DNA of 64,000 nucleotides from Nocardia spumae (GTDB lineage: Bacteria; Actinomycetota; Actinomycetes; Mycobacteriales; Mycobacteriaceae). A program made the position numbers and the translations under genes. Position 1 is the first letter of the stretch. Every line of letters starts with the position of its first letter. The notes under the pieces were generated by a model that saw only the letters and a list, made by a program, of their open reading frames with translations, had not been told where the DNA came from and made no database searches. This document shows, one piece after another, positions 36,101-44,551 of the stretch. The stretch covers positions 6,200,001 through 6,264,000 of the forward strand of contig NZ_JAJFZL010000001.1 of assembly GCF_020733635.1 (NCBI RefSeq), given 5' to 3'.

Positions 36101-37623
36101 ACGCCACAGGATCGGATTTCCGCGGCCAGAGTGCCTACCGCGGCGCCGAATTCGGCATAGGTATGGGTACCGCGCGCATCGACGACCGCGATGTTCTCCC
36201 GTGCCGCGTCGACCGCCGAGAACAATGCCTCCGGAACCGTCCGGAATCCGCGGTCCGCAGCATCGTGAGTACTCGCGCTCGTGTCCGCGGGGGGCGCTGT
36301 CGTCGTGGTGGCCGTCAGCACGGCGGGTTCGTCCGGGAGCAGCACATCGACCGCACCGCAGGTCTCGGCGGCGATGATCCGCGAGGCGACCGCGAGCACC
36401 CGGCGCGCCATCCGATCCGGATCGAAGGTGGTCAGCACATCGGGGCGGGTCTCGACCCGGCAGATCAGCTCGCCGTTCTCCAGCACCGGCACGATCGCGA
36501 GCGGATAGTGGCTCGGGGAGTCGACGCGGCGCGGGGTCAGCGTCGCGCCGCCACCCATCGGCATCGCGGCGGTCACCGAACCGGTGGGCGAGTTCTCGAA
36601 CACCAGCAGGGTGTCGAACAGCTGCCCCCCACCGGCCTGGCGGGTGATTTCGGCGATGCCGAGATATTCGTGCGCTCGCGTCCGGGCGACCGTGCGCTGC
36701 AACAGCGCACCCACCTCGGCGGGTGCGCGATCGTCCATGCGCACCCGGACCGGAATGGTGGTGACCAGAGCGCCGACCAGACGTTCGGCATTCGGCAGTG
36801 AGGCGTCGCGGCCGGAGGTGGTCTGGCCGAACACCACGTCGTCGCGGCCGGTGAGACCGGAAAGAATACGGCCCCAAGCCAATTGGAGCACCGTGTTGAG
36901 GGTCAGCCCGTGGCCGCGCGCCCACGAGGTGAGCGCCTCGGTGGCGGCGCGGTCGAGCCGGGCCTCACCGATGTTCGGCAGATCGATATCGACCGGAGCG
37001 GGCGGTCCGATCATCGGCATCGGCACCAGGCCGTCGAGCGCCTCGGCCCAGGCGCGGGCCGAGGCCTGCGTGTCACGGGTGGCGAGCCAGGCGGCGTGTT
37101 CGCGCAGCGGCGGAGCGGGCGGCAGGGCCGCGCCGGCTCCGCTGTGCAGGGCGATCAGATCGGAGAACAGCAACGGGATGGACCATCCGTCGACGACGAT
37201 GTGGTGTGCGGTGCACACCAATTCGTAGTCGTCGTCGGCGACCCGGGCCGCCACCACCCGGAACAGCGGGCCCCGGTCCAGGTCGATGCGACGCCGCGCC
37301 TCGGCCCAGTACAGGTCTCGCGCCGCCGCATCCGGATCGCCGGACTCGCGCAGATCCACCTCGCGCCAGCCGATCCGGCCGTCGGAGGTGACGACGAGCA
37401 CCGGATGCGGCACATCCTCGGCGAGCACCGCGGCACCGAGGTGCGGATACCGCTCCAGCACCCCGTCGAACGCCCGCCGCAGCGCGGCGAGATCGGTGAG
37501 CCCCTCCACTCGTACCGCGAAGGTGACCAGGTAGGGGTCCACGCCCTCCGACAGCGAGCTGACCGTATACAAACCGCGCTGCAACGGTGAGAGGGCGATG
37601 ACGTCGAGGATTCGGGTACTCAC
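33124..37623 (-). CDS. Siderophore NRPS, C-A-T-E (MbtF-like terminal module)
   Basis: This 1499-residue protein, close to the length of MbtF, has condensation (about 8-430; HHIVVDGWS), adenylation (about 460-975; VFTSGTTGRPKG, A10 lysine in NDKLD), carrier (LGIDS) and an epimerase/condensation-type end domain (HHLAVDVVSW, VGWFTVEE, LNHLGRF). No thioesterase is present. In mycobactin the corresponding enzyme adds the second lysine, and release is by closure to the caprolactam. An Asp-rich insertion at about 596-637 lies just before the A3 core. My reading of the specificity residues (D-A-Q-D-A-G-F-V-E) is tentative and not obviously lysine. It starts at a GTG overlapping the C*-T gene stop (GTGA). 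Confidence 0.92.
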   Translation of the reverse strand: MSTRILDVIALSPLQRGLYTVSSLSEGVDPYLVTFAVRVEGLTDLAALRRAFDGVLERYPHLGAAVLAEDVPHPVLVVTSDGRIGWREVDLRESGDPDAAARDLYWAEARRRIDLDRGPLFRVVAARVADDDYELVCTAHHIVVDGWSIPLLFSDLIALHSGAGAALPPAPPLREHAAWLATRDTQASARAWAEALDGLVPMPMIGPPAPVDIDLPNIGEARLDRAATEALTSWARGHGLTLNTVLQLAWGRILSGLTGRDDVVFGQTTSGRDASLPNAERLVGALVTTIPVRVRMDDRAPAEVGALLQRTVARTRAHEYLGIAEITRQAGGGQLFDTLLVFENSPTGSVTAAMPMGGGATLTPRRVDSPSHYPLAIVPVLENGELICRVETRPDVLTTFDPDRMARRVLAVASRIIAAETCGAVDVLLPDEPAVLTATTTTAPPADTSASTHDAADRGFRTVPEALFSAVDAARENIAVVDARGTHTYAEFGAAVGTLAAEIRSCGVRAGDAVAVMLPRDRRVLHAPFAVGAAGATCVHVDPATPADRVAYLLATSGARVVLADADRADVLAQVREQGVRCRHGVPDDTGRLRFTDADADVDVDADADGDGDADVDGNGVGGGADVDGNGVGGGADPLANQRPRGLPDAPFYVVFTSGTTGRPKGVAIPHRALLDHWSNHERRIFAPTSAAIGRALRIGHGWSTGFDAAWQPTVALLSGHTVVLLGDEVRTDAERIVGAIDEFGIDIFDTSPSMLNRLIAAGLFRTRDGVESCPLAILALGGEAISPDTWRRLRGLPTTRVINFYGPTETTVEALMADVHDHAAPTIGRPFDAMLAHVLDHRLRPVPPGGQGELYLSGPQLALGYLARPGTTAAAFVAGAAGERRYRTGDLVRRAADGTVSYEGRVDTQVKINGYRVEPDEVSVVLRELDGVRHAAALAFTDNGRIRLGALVVGDRPIAGIRSELARRLPQFLVPTRIVGVDEIPLNRNDKLDVHAATALLARPAVTGDAARPRTDTERSLLALIAAMSTGGEAGPDPRVGILDSLVDLGIDSIGVIDLVSRLRGSGYHVSAREVLASADLRDLARRLDQPADEAETVAEVTAAGTVLPLTPLAHEIISYGDYRYLAQSQVISLDADTTAAAVIERLEALATAHPSLRSRVAANAEGGPVLITGETSSVAELLVVVDEHDDSAGATQQLADTVRRLDPDTGRMVAATLLAGPRPRLVLSIHHLAVDVVSWLILVDDLRRMGQGQLPLNEIPGEPVTTPAAPVPPTLGAPLSGRFTDPRRDRAGRAIHRTVDLGPEITEALLRRCSETGAALEELLLTACARLVSDTGDESGRIAVTRESHGRAPDDDTRRVGWFTVEETVLVPAAELAAWTPESGPGLLAERTFAARGQIRLNHLGRFDVLRFGSGPWSPVPLSDLSAEFGIAVHPDLPLRFTIDVNTAVVARDSGPSLVAVFDMNSAVLDEAGADERAERWRAVLSEFAAPEFAGRV
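35717..35836. repeat. Tandem 33-bp and 6-bp repeats inside the A domain
   Basis: Two identical 33-bp units (35717-35749 and 35750-35782) encode DVDGNGVGGGA twice. They adjoin nine hexamers of the form ncatcg (35783-35836) that encode alternating Asp with Ala, Gly or Val. All periods are multiples of three, so copy changes keep the frame. The segment lies in the loop before the ATP-binding A3 motif. Confidence 0.92.
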
Positions 37624-39341
37624 CGGGCAGCGAACTTCCCGGCCACTGCCCGCAGCGCCGCGGGGTCCAGACCGGAGGCGCTCATGGGGGCGACCGCGGC
37701 CGGTTCGGCGGCCTGCTCCTGCCCCGGTTCGGCCGCGACCAGCCGCGACGCCATCTCACGGACGGCCGGGAATTCGAACACGTGCTGCACATCGAGGGTG
37801 TAGCCACGCTCACCCAGCAGCGTCACCAGCCGCAGTGCCGCGATGCTGTCACCGCCCAGGGAGAAGAAGGTGTCGGACCGGCCCACCGGATCGTCGGAGT
37901 CCAGATCCAGGACCTCGCGAATACCCTCGGCGAGTAGGCGTTCGGCGTCGGTCTCGGGTTCACCACCCAGTCCGGTCATCCCGGCGTAGGCGGCGTCGAA
38001 GCGCTCGAACAGCGTCGGGACCTCGCCGGCGCCGATCGGCAGCGAATCATCCGGCGCCGCCGCCCATTGCGCGAACCGCTGCTCGAAAGCCTGTGTGATC
38101 GCATCGATTTCGGGCCTGCCCGCCATCTTCGCGGGGAAGTCGACGGTCACCGTCGCGTCGCCGTCGCCGGTGACGATATCGACGACGATATCCGCGCCGT
38201 GCGGACGCGCGACGCGGCGCTCCAGTTCCCGCACCGAGAGCCCGGCGGTGGGCTCGGTGCGGACGTTGACCAGCGCCTGGAAGGGCACCCCGTCGGCGAC
38301 CGCGACCGCGCCGCGCAGTTGATGAGTCAGCCGCTCGATCCGGGTACCGGCATGCGAGCGGGCCGCGACGGCGAGATCGGATACGGCGGTGACGAGCGCA
38401 CGCGGGGTGCGGGCCGAGGCCGTATCCACCCGCAGCACCAGATAATTGGCGTAGGCGCCGAACGCGACGGCGTCGTCGGCACGGCCGGCGTCGACGATGC
38501 CCACCGCGACGTCGGCTCCCAGACCGGCTTCGGCCAGCACCGTGGCCAGCACCGCGGTAGTGGCCGCTTCGAGATCCGCGGCGCCGGTCAGCGCGGCGAC
38601 CACGTCGGCCGGCAGCCGCAGCGTGCGCCGCGCGGACGCCGGAACATCCTGCCCGGCAGCGCTGTCGGAGCCGGCCCCGGCGCCGCTCGAGGAGACCACG
38701 ACGGCCGCCCGCTCGGGCAGGCCCGCGAGGCACTCCAGCCAGTAGCCCAGTTCACCGTCGTCGGCGGCATTTCCAGCGAGCGTCTTGACCTGCGCGAGCG
38801 CATGGGCGCGGTACTGCCGAACCGAGTCGGCGGCAGCGGTATCGGCGCCCAGCAGTTCCGCGATGAGCACATCGACCGTGCGGTCGTCCGCGGCGATCGG
38901 ATGTACGGCGATCGACAGCACCGCACCCGTTGCCGACCGGTACAGCCGCAGCCGAACCGGGAGATCGGCGGTCAGGTCGAACCGGTGCGCGGCATCGGCG
39001 CGCAGTGCCGCCGCGAGGTCGTCGCCGGGGGCGAGATCGACCACCTCGAGCACCGACTCGGGCGCGTCGGCGACCCGCTGATACGGAATGCGGCGATCGG
39101 CCGGGTACACCGTCCGCAGGATCTCGTGCCGGGACAGCGTCGCTACCGCCGCGCGGCCGAGCTCCGTCACATCGATATCACCGGTGATCTCCAGTGCGGC
39201 CGAGAGATTGGCCGCCGGTGTGCCGCGCAGCCGTTCGGGCAGCAGGGCGGCCTGCTGCGCCGGCGACAACGGCACCCCCCGGCCGCCGGAGCGTGGTTCC
39301 GCACCCGGCCCGGCTGTGTTGAATACGGACGAGTCAGACAT
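37620..39341 (-). CDS. NRPS fragment C*-T: degenerate condensation domain plus carrier, no A domain
   Basis: This 573-residue protein has a condensation-fold domain (about 20-440) whose catalytic HHxxxDG reads HPIAADD (147-153), so the second His is Pro and the Gly is Asp. A carrier domain with LGGDS follows near 500, then an Ala/Pro/Gln tail. No adenylation domain is present, so the carrier must be charged in trans. The ATG at 39341 lies 10 bp after the lipoprotein stop, and the gene overlaps the C-A-T-E NRPS by 4 bp. The frame is intact and tightly coupled, which argues against a decayed remnant. It has no counterpart in the mycobactin pathway. Confidence 0.85.
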   Translation of the reverse strand: MSDSSVFNTAGPGAEPRSGGRGVPLSPAQQAALLPERLRGTPAANLSAALEITGDIDVTELGRAAVATLSRHEILRTVYPADRRIPYQRVADAPESVLEVVDLAPGDDLAAALRADAAHRFDLTADLPVRLRLYRSATGAVLSIAVHPIAADDRTVDVLIAELLGADTAAADSVRQYRAHALAQVKTLAGNAADDGELGYWLECLAGLPERAAVVVSSSGAGAGSDSAAGQDVPASARRTLRLPADVVAALTGAADLEAATTAVLATVLAEAGLGADVAVGIVDAGRADDAVAFGAYANYLVLRVDTASARTPRALVTAVSDLAVAARSHAGTRIERLTHQLRGAVAVADGVPFQALVNVRTEPTAGLSVRELERRVARPHGADIVVDIVTGDGDATVTVDFPAKMAGRPEIDAITQAFEQRFAQWAAAPDDSLPIGAGEVPTLFERFDAAYAGMTGLGGEPETDAERLLAEGIREVLDLDSDDPVGRSDTFFSLGGDSIAALRLVTLLGERGYTLDVQHVFEFPAVREMASRLVAAEPGQEQAAEPAAVAPMSASGLDPAALRAVAGKFAAR

Positions 39342-39351
39342 GCCTAATCCC

Positions 39352-40356
39352 TTACTTGGCGACGTTCGCGAGCGTCGGTTCGAGCTTGCCGAGCACATAG
39401 GGCACCGACAGCGCCGTGGGCAGGTTGATGGCGTTGATCGTGGCCATGTCGACGAACGAGATGCCCCCCTGGCGCACCGACGGCAGATCGGCGTAGCCCG
39501 GCAGCTGAGTGAACTTCTCCTGCAAGCCCGGAGCGGCGCCGCACACCAGCAGATCCGAAGTCAGATCGCCGAGCCGTTCCGGCGACAACGCCAACCGACC
39601 GCCCGAGGGCGCCTCGGCCACCAGCTTCTCCGGCATGGTCATACCGAGCCGGATGAAGGTCTGCGCGGAACCGTCCTTGGGATCGGCCAGCACCATCAGC
39701 TGCGTCGGCGTGGTGAGCATGCAGGTCAGGAAGGTCTTCCCCGTCAGCTTGGGGTATTTCGCCGCGACCGCGTCGATCTTGCCGTCCACGTCCGCGACGA
39801 CCTTGCGGGCCGCGTCCTCCTGGTGCAACGCCTTGCCCAGCGCGGTCACCTCGTCCTGCCACGGATCGATCTGGGCGGAACCGATACTGCCGATGGTCGG
39901 CGCCAGTTTCGACAGTTTGTCGTACATGGCCTTGTCCATCAGATAGTTCGGGGCCACGATGAGATCCGGCTCCAGCGCCGCGATCTGTTCGACCAGGTCG
40001 CCGCCGGCGGTGAGGGACTTCGCCCCCTCGAGTTGCGCGGGCTGAATCCACGGCGCGGAGGTGGTCGGCCCGGCACCCGGGATCAGATAGCCGACCGGCT
40101 TGACGCCCAGCGCCACAGCGGTTTCCACCCATTGGTTACCGATGGCCACCACGCGCTTCGGAGTGCCCTCGATCTGGGTCCGCCCGAGGCTGTGATCGAT
40201 GGTCACCGCGGCACCGGAATCCGTGGCGTCGTCGCTCGATCCACACGCGACCGCGGTGGCGGCCACGCCGAATGCCATCACGACCAGACCCGCCCGCCGC
40301 AGGGCGGTGCGCAGGCGCACGCCGGTGCGGCGCGCGGAAGCTCGATCTCGATTCAT
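39352..40356 (-). CDS. Ferric-siderophore-binding lipoprotein (FecB/FepB-type)
   Basis: This 334-residue protein has a signal peptide and the lipobox VA-C (TAVAC-GSSDD), followed by the periplasmic-binding fold of the FecB/BtuF class: TPKRVVAIGNQWVETAVALGVKPVGY, EPDLIVAPNYL and a C-terminal VPYVLGKLEP. It should catch the iron-loaded siderophore outside the membrane and hand it to a permease. It leads the operon lipoprotein, C*-T, C-A-T-E, two half ABC transporters, with an iron box about 75 bp upstream. I chose the ATG at 40356, with aaggag 8 bp upstream; an ATG six codons earlier lacks one. No FecCD-type permease lies in the window. Confidence 0.93.
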   Translation of the reverse strand: MNRDRASARRTGVRLRTALRRAGLVVMAFGVAATAVACGSSDDATDSGAAVTIDHSLGRTQIEGTPKRVVAIGNQWVETAVALGVKPVGYLIPGAGPTTSAPWIQPAQLEGAKSLTAGGDLVEQIAALEPDLIVAPNYLMDKAMYDKLSKLAPTIGSIGSAQIDPWQDEVTALGKALHQEDAARKVVADVDGKIDAVAAKYPKLTGKTFLTCMLTTPTQLMVLADPKDGSAQTFIRLGMTMPEKLVAEAPSGGRLALSPERLGDLTSDLLVCGAAPGLQEKFTQLPGYADLPSVRQGGISFVDMATINAINLPTALSVPYVLGKLEPTLANVAK

Positions 40357-40428
40357 GACGTCAACTCCTTGCACTTCACACTCCGCCGCGCGCGGGGCAC
40401 CGCGGCGATCATCCGATCTTCGAAGATC

Positions 40429-40447
40429 GTAGCTTAGGCTAAGCTAA
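40429..40447 (-). promoter_or_regulatory. Iron box of the lipoprotein-NRPS-ABC operon
   Basis: Gtagcttaggctaagctaa matches 16 of 19 positions and is itself nearly a perfect palindrome. Next to it is a separate perfect 16-bp palindrome, cgatcttcgaagatcg (40414-40429), which may be a second operator. Confidence 0.8.
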
Positions 40448-40469
40448 TATCGATCGGGAGGGAACCCGC

Positions 40470-43400
40470 TCAGTAGACTTCGACCGGCGCCTGGTGCACG
40501 GTGCGCACCTCCACGCGGGTCGCCAAGCCCGACACCGTCGGGTTGTCGAAAAGCTCACGGACACCGATTCGCACGCCGAATTCGCTGCGAACCCAGGCCA
40601 GCAACCGCACCGCCAGCAGCGAGTGCCCGCCCAATTCGAAGAACGAATCATCGGCGCCGATGCGCTCGCGGCCGAACATCTGCCCGAACATCTCCGCGAT
40701 CCTGGCCTCGACCGCCGTGCCCGGATCGCGGAACAACTCCGCACCGGCGAGCTCGGGCCGCGGCAGCGCGCGGCGATCCAGCTTTCCGTGTTCGGTCAAC
40801 GGGATCTCGCCGATGATCGCGAACGCCGCCGGAACCATGAAGCGCGGCAACACCGCCGCGGCATGAGCACGCACCGCGTCGACATCCACCACGGCGACCC
40901 CCGGCGCCGCGACGAGGTAGGCGGCCAGCACCGATCCGATCACGGCATCGGAAACCGCGGCGGCCACACACTGGCCCACATCGGGATGGCCGGCCACCGC
41001 CGCCTGGACCTCGGCCAGTTCGATCCGATAACCGCGCACCTTCACCTGGTCGTCGGCGCGCCCCAGGAATTCGAGTGCACCGTCACCGTTGCGACGCGCC
41101 AGATCACCGGTGCGATACAACCGGCCGCCGGGGGTGAACGGATCGGCCACGAAACGCTCGGCGCTCGCGCCGCCGCGATGCAGGTACCCGCGCGCCAATT
41201 GGCTTCCGCCCAGATAGATCTCGCCGGCCGCGCCGGTGGGCACCAGCCGCAATCGCTCGTCGAGCAGATACAGGTGGACATTGCGGTTGGGGTAGCCGAT
41301 CGGGACGATCCGGGTGCCCTGCGGCCCTTCGACCGTCAGATGAGTGGACGAGACCACCGCCTCGGTCGGCCCGTAGTGATTGCGCAGTTCGGCGTCGAAG
41401 TGACCGAGGAAGCGGTCGGCGACCTCGCCGTAGAGCGCCTCCCCGCCGACGGGTACGTGTCGCAGCGCACGCCAGCCGCTCACCTCGGGCAGCATCAGCA
41501 GCGTGCTGAGCAGCGACGGCACCATATGCAGCACCGTGACCCCACAGCGCGAGATCACCTCGGCCACATAGGGAATGTCGTCGAAGGCATCGGATTTGGG
41601 CACCACCAGGCAAGCGCCCAGGGTGAGCGTCACGAAGACGTCGAGCAGGGAGGCGTCGAATCCCACCGACGACGATTGCAGCAGCCGATCCGAGGCGGTC
41701 ATATCCCACTGGGCGCAGAACCCGTCGAGGTGTTCGGCGATCGCGGCATGGGATACCGGTACGCCCTTGGGCATTCCGGTCGATCCGGAGGTGTAGATCA
41801 CGTAGGCCAGGTGGGCGGGCCGCAGCGGCCGCACCCGGTCGGCATCGACGGGATCGTGGTCGGGCAGCTCCGCGGCGGCGGCTTCGGCCGCCCGCAGCTC
41901 CGCGATGCCGTACACGGCCACCGGCCGCGCGTCGGACAGCAGGAACTCGGCGCGGTCGGCCGGATACGCCGGATCGATGGGCAGATACGCGGCACCGGAT
42001 TTCAGCACGGCCAGGACACCGATGACGAACTCCACCGACGTGCCCAGATGCAGCGCGACGATGTCCTCGGCGCCGACACCCTGCCCGATCAGCCGGTGTG
42101 CCAGCCGATTCGCGCGCTGGTTCAACTCGCCGTAACTCAGTTCGAGATCCGTATCGGGTGCGGCCACCGCGATGGCGCCGGGGTTCGCGGCGACCCGCCG
42201 CTGGAACAGCTCGACCACTGTCGTCTGCGGTACGTCGACCAGCTCACCGTGCGACAGTTCCAGGATCGTCTCCCGATCCCGGCTGCCGAAGATGTCGAGT
42301 TCACCGATGCGACGCCGCGGTTCGCGTACCGCGCTGTCGAGGACCCGCAGGTAGTGACCGAGAAAACGGTCGACGATCCGCGCATCGAATTCGTCGGCCT
42401 GATAGACGATCTCGACCCGGGCACGCCCCGGATCGGTGACGACGGTGAGCGACAGCGGCGTCCGCGTGGTGGGGTTGCCCAGCTCGACCGATTCGGTGTG
42501 GATACCGTCGAACTCCGGGCTCACACCGCGACGCACACCGAATTCCATGCGCGCCAGGAGTTCCAGGCCGTCGCGGCCGCCGGTCCGTTCCGGATTGAGT
42601 GCGGCGACCACGCGATCGATACCGGCCCGGCGCCGTTCGAAGGCCGCGGTGACCCGTTCATCGACGGTCCGGACGTAGGTGTCGACCGCGGCGGCCGGAT
42701 CCAGGACCGACCGCACCAGCAGGGTATTGCCGAAATAGCCGATGCCCGCGGTATCGGCCGCGGTCCGCGTCGAGGCGGGCACGCAGACCAGGAAGTCGGT
42801 GGCGGCGGTGTAGCGATGGACGAGCACGTCGTAGGCGGCGAGCAGAACGGAGAAGGTCGTGGTCGAAGCCGCCCGGGCGAACGCCTCGACCCGCTCCCAG
42901 GTCTCGGCCGGTAGTTCGGCCACGGTGCGCGCGGTCCGCAGGGTGGCCGCGACCGCGGGCGCGATCCGGCCCGGCAGTTCGACCGGCTGCGGCAGCGGGG
43001 TCAGTGCGTCCCGCCAGAAGCCCAGGTCCGCATCGGATTCGCGCTCGGCCACCGCGACCGGCGGCAGCGGCGGCAAGAGCTGTCCGTTGTACCGCGCACC
43101 GAGTTCGGCACAGAACGGTTCCCAGGACTGCTCGTCCCAGCCGATGGCGTGCACCACCAGCGCGAGGACGTAGGCCCGCGCCCCGGTTCGAATCACCGTG
43201 CAGCGCAACGGAGTTTCGACGGTGAGGTCGAACGGCCGTCCGGCCTCCCGGCGGATGAGCACCTCGACCCGCCGATCGCGGCCGGCCTCCGGGAGCTCCC
43301 GCAGGTCGACCTCCTGCCACGCGGGCGCGGCGGTCGGGCGGATCACCCGGCGCGGCTCGTCGTCACCGTCGCAGCAGTAGGTACTGCGCAGCATCTCGTG

Positions 43401-43550
43401 GCGCGCGACGATATCGGCGACCGCGGCCCGCAGCCGTTCGACGTCCAGCGCACCGTCCAGCCGGTAGACCGCGCAACTGTTGAGTGTGGTGTCCTCGGGA
43501 TCGCGGGTCTGCAGGAACCAGATGCGGCGCTGAGCCGCCGACAGGGACAT
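40470..43550 (-). CDS. NRPS C*-A-T with degenerate condensation motif
   Basis: This 1026-residue protein has an N-terminal condensation-fold domain (about 1-440) whose HHxxxDG motif reads HAIGWDE (134-140), so the catalytic second His is Ala and the Gly is Glu. An adenylation domain (about 455-940; YTSGSTGMPKG, A10 HGKLDR) and a carrier (LGGHS) follow. My reading of the specificity residues is D-A-L-H-P-G-H-V-S, which I cannot assign. The ATG overlaps the formyltransferase stop (TGATG), so the two are co-translated. That suggests this module activates or handles N-formyl-N-hydroxylysine or a precursor. A longer open frame upstream lies inside the formyltransferase gene and was rejected. Confidence 0.9.
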   Translation of the reverse strand: MSLSAAQRRIWFLQTRDPEDTTLNSCAVYRLDGALDVERLRAAVADIVARHEMLRSTYCCDGDDEPRRVIRPTAAPAWQEVDLRELPEAGRDRRVEVLIRREAGRPFDLTVETPLRCTVIRTGARAYVLALVVHAIGWDEQSWEPFCAELGARYNGQLLPPLPPVAVAERESDADLGFWRDALTPLPQPVELPGRIAPAVAATLRTARTVAELPAETWERVEAFARAASTTTFSVLLAAYDVLVHRYTAATDFLVCVPASTRTAADTAGIGYFGNTLLVRSVLDPAAAVDTYVRTVDERVTAAFERRRAGIDRVVAALNPERTGGRDGLELLARMEFGVRRGVSPEFDGIHTESVELGNPTTRTPLSLTVVTDPGRARVEIVYQADEFDARIVDRFLGHYLRVLDSAVREPRRRIGELDIFGSRDRETILELSHGELVDVPQTTVVELFQRRVAANPGAIAVAAPDTDLELSYGELNQRANRLAHRLIGQGVGAEDIVALHLGTSVEFVIGVLAVLKSGAAYLPIDPAYPADRAEFLLSDARPVAVYGIAELRAAEAAAAELPDHDPVDADRVRPLRPAHLAYVIYTSGSTGMPKGVPVSHAAIAEHLDGFCAQWDMTASDRLLQSSSVGFDASLLDVFVTLTLGACLVVPKSDAFDDIPYVAEVISRCGVTVLHMVPSLLSTLLMLPEVSGWRALRHVPVGGEALYGEVADRFLGHFDAELRNHYGPTEAVVSSTHLTVEGPQGTRIVPIGYPNRNVHLYLLDERLRLVPTGAAGEIYLGGSQLARGYLHRGGASAERFVADPFTPGGRLYRTGDLARRNGDGALEFLGRADDQVKVRGYRIELAEVQAAVAGHPDVGQCVAAAVSDAVIGSVLAAYLVAAPGVAVVDVDAVRAHAAAVLPRFMVPAAFAIIGEIPLTEHGKLDRRALPRPELAGAELFRDPGTAVEARIAEMFGQMFGRERIGADDSFFELGGHSLLAVRLLAWVRSEFGVRIGVRELFDNPTVSGLATRVEVRTVHQAPVEVY

Positions 43551-44491
43551 CACTGTGGTGCGTCGGTGAGATACCCGCCGCGCACGAAGAATTCGGCCGC
43601 GTCGCGCTCGGTTCCGTCGGCGGTGCGGACGCGGGTGATCAACAGGCCGAGGTTGCCGCCCCGATGGGCGTCCGGTCCGCAGATCACCACGCCGCCCCCC
43701 TCCTGGACCACGACCCGGCCGGGGGTGCCGCCGTAGCGCGCCCGCGACAGCGCGGCCGCGACGATCTCGACCTTCTCCCCGCGGTAGTACGAGAACGCCC
43801 GCGGATACGGCTCCGACAATGCGCGCACGAACCGTTCGAGATCGACCGCGTCCCACTGCCAGTCGATGCGGCTGTCACGTTCGGAACGCTTGTGGAAGTA
43901 GGTCCGTTCGGCCTTGTCCTGCGGACGCCACACCGCGGTGCCGGATTCGATCGCCGACAACGCCTCGTGCACCGCGCCGGGAATCAACTCCATGCCCGCG
44001 AGCACCAGTTCGGTACCGGTGGCGGTCGGGCCGATCGGCAGCGAACGCTGGACGATGATGTCGCCGGTGTCGAGCTGTTCGTCCATCCGATGCACGGTGA
44101 GGCCGAATTCGGACTCACCGCTGATCAGCGCCCACAGCACCGGGGAGAACCCGGTGAACTTCGGCAGCAGCGAATCGTGCAGGTTCACCGTGCCGTGCCG
44201 CGGCATCAGATACAGCTCCGGCGGCATCCAGGTGTACCAGCTGTTCACCACGATGATGTCGGGTTCGGCCCGCTTGACCAGATCGATGGTCTCGGCGTCG
44301 GCCCGTTCGGTCAGATGAACCGGGATCCCGTGTTCGCGGGCCAGTTCCTCCACCGAATCCGACCAGATGCCCTTGTAGGCGTGCTCACTGGCCGGATGCG
44401 TCACCGCCAGCACCACCTCGTGTTCCGAATCGATCAGAGCCTGCAGCGTTTTCCGACCCCAGGTCTGATAACCGAACGACACGATACGCAT
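43550..44491 (-). CDS. N-hydroxylysine formyltransferase (methionyl-tRNA formyltransferase-like)
   Basis: This 313-residue protein has the N10-formyl-tetrahydrofolate transferase fold. Asn103 and His105 in VNLHDSLLP, with the Asp of LDTGDII (141-144), form the catalytic set of the Fmt/ArnA family. It is shorter than and unlike housekeeping Fmt in its C-terminal region, and resembles siderophore formyltransferases that make N-formyl-N-hydroxy-ornithine or -lysine. It sits between the lysine N-hydroxylase and an NRPS, with an iron box directly upstream. It would put a formyl group on the hydroxylamine made by NbtG, where mycobacteria use the acyltransferase MbtK. No MbtK-like gene is seen in the window. 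Confidence 0.9.
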   Translation of the reverse strand: MRIVSFGYQTWGRKTLQALIDSEHEVVLAVTHPASEHAYKGIWSDSVEELAREHGIPVHLTERADAETIDLVKRAEPDIIVVNSWYTWMPPELYLMPRHGTVNLHDSLLPKFTGFSPVLWALISGESEFGLTVHRMDEQLDTGDIIVQRSLPIGPTATGTELVLAGMELIPGAVHEALSAIESGTAVWRPQDKAERTYFHKRSERDSRIDWQWDAVDLERFVRALSEPYPRAFSYYRGEKVEIVAAALSRARYGGTPGRVVVQEGGGVVICGPDAHRGGNLGLLITRVRTADGTERDAAEFFVRGGYLTDAPQ

Positions 44492-44517
44492 GAAAACCGA
44501 ACCTCATTCCCTGTAAC

Positions 44518-44536
44518 TAAGGGTAGCCTAGCCTAC
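44518..44536 (-). promoter_or_regulatory. Iron box of the formyltransferase-NRPS unit
   Basis: Taagggtagcctagcctac matches 14-15 of 19 positions depending on strand. It fills the 60-bp gap between nbtG and the formyltransferase, so the two genes are separately controlled. Confidence 0.72.
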
Positions 44537-44551
44537 TGATTCGAGCCGTGG

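Noticed and set aside
34276..36801. 841-codon plus-strand open frame opposite the C-A-T-E NRPS
   Set aside because: No recognisable domain, low-complexity Arg/Gly/His-rich translation, exactly antisense to a clear NRPS; an effect of GC-rich codon bias.
37620..39341. Pseudogene remnant of a larger NRPS
   Set aside because: Open frame, own ribosome site, intact carrier motif and a 4-bp overlap with the next gene argue for a maintained gene, although loss of an A domain in the distant past is possible.
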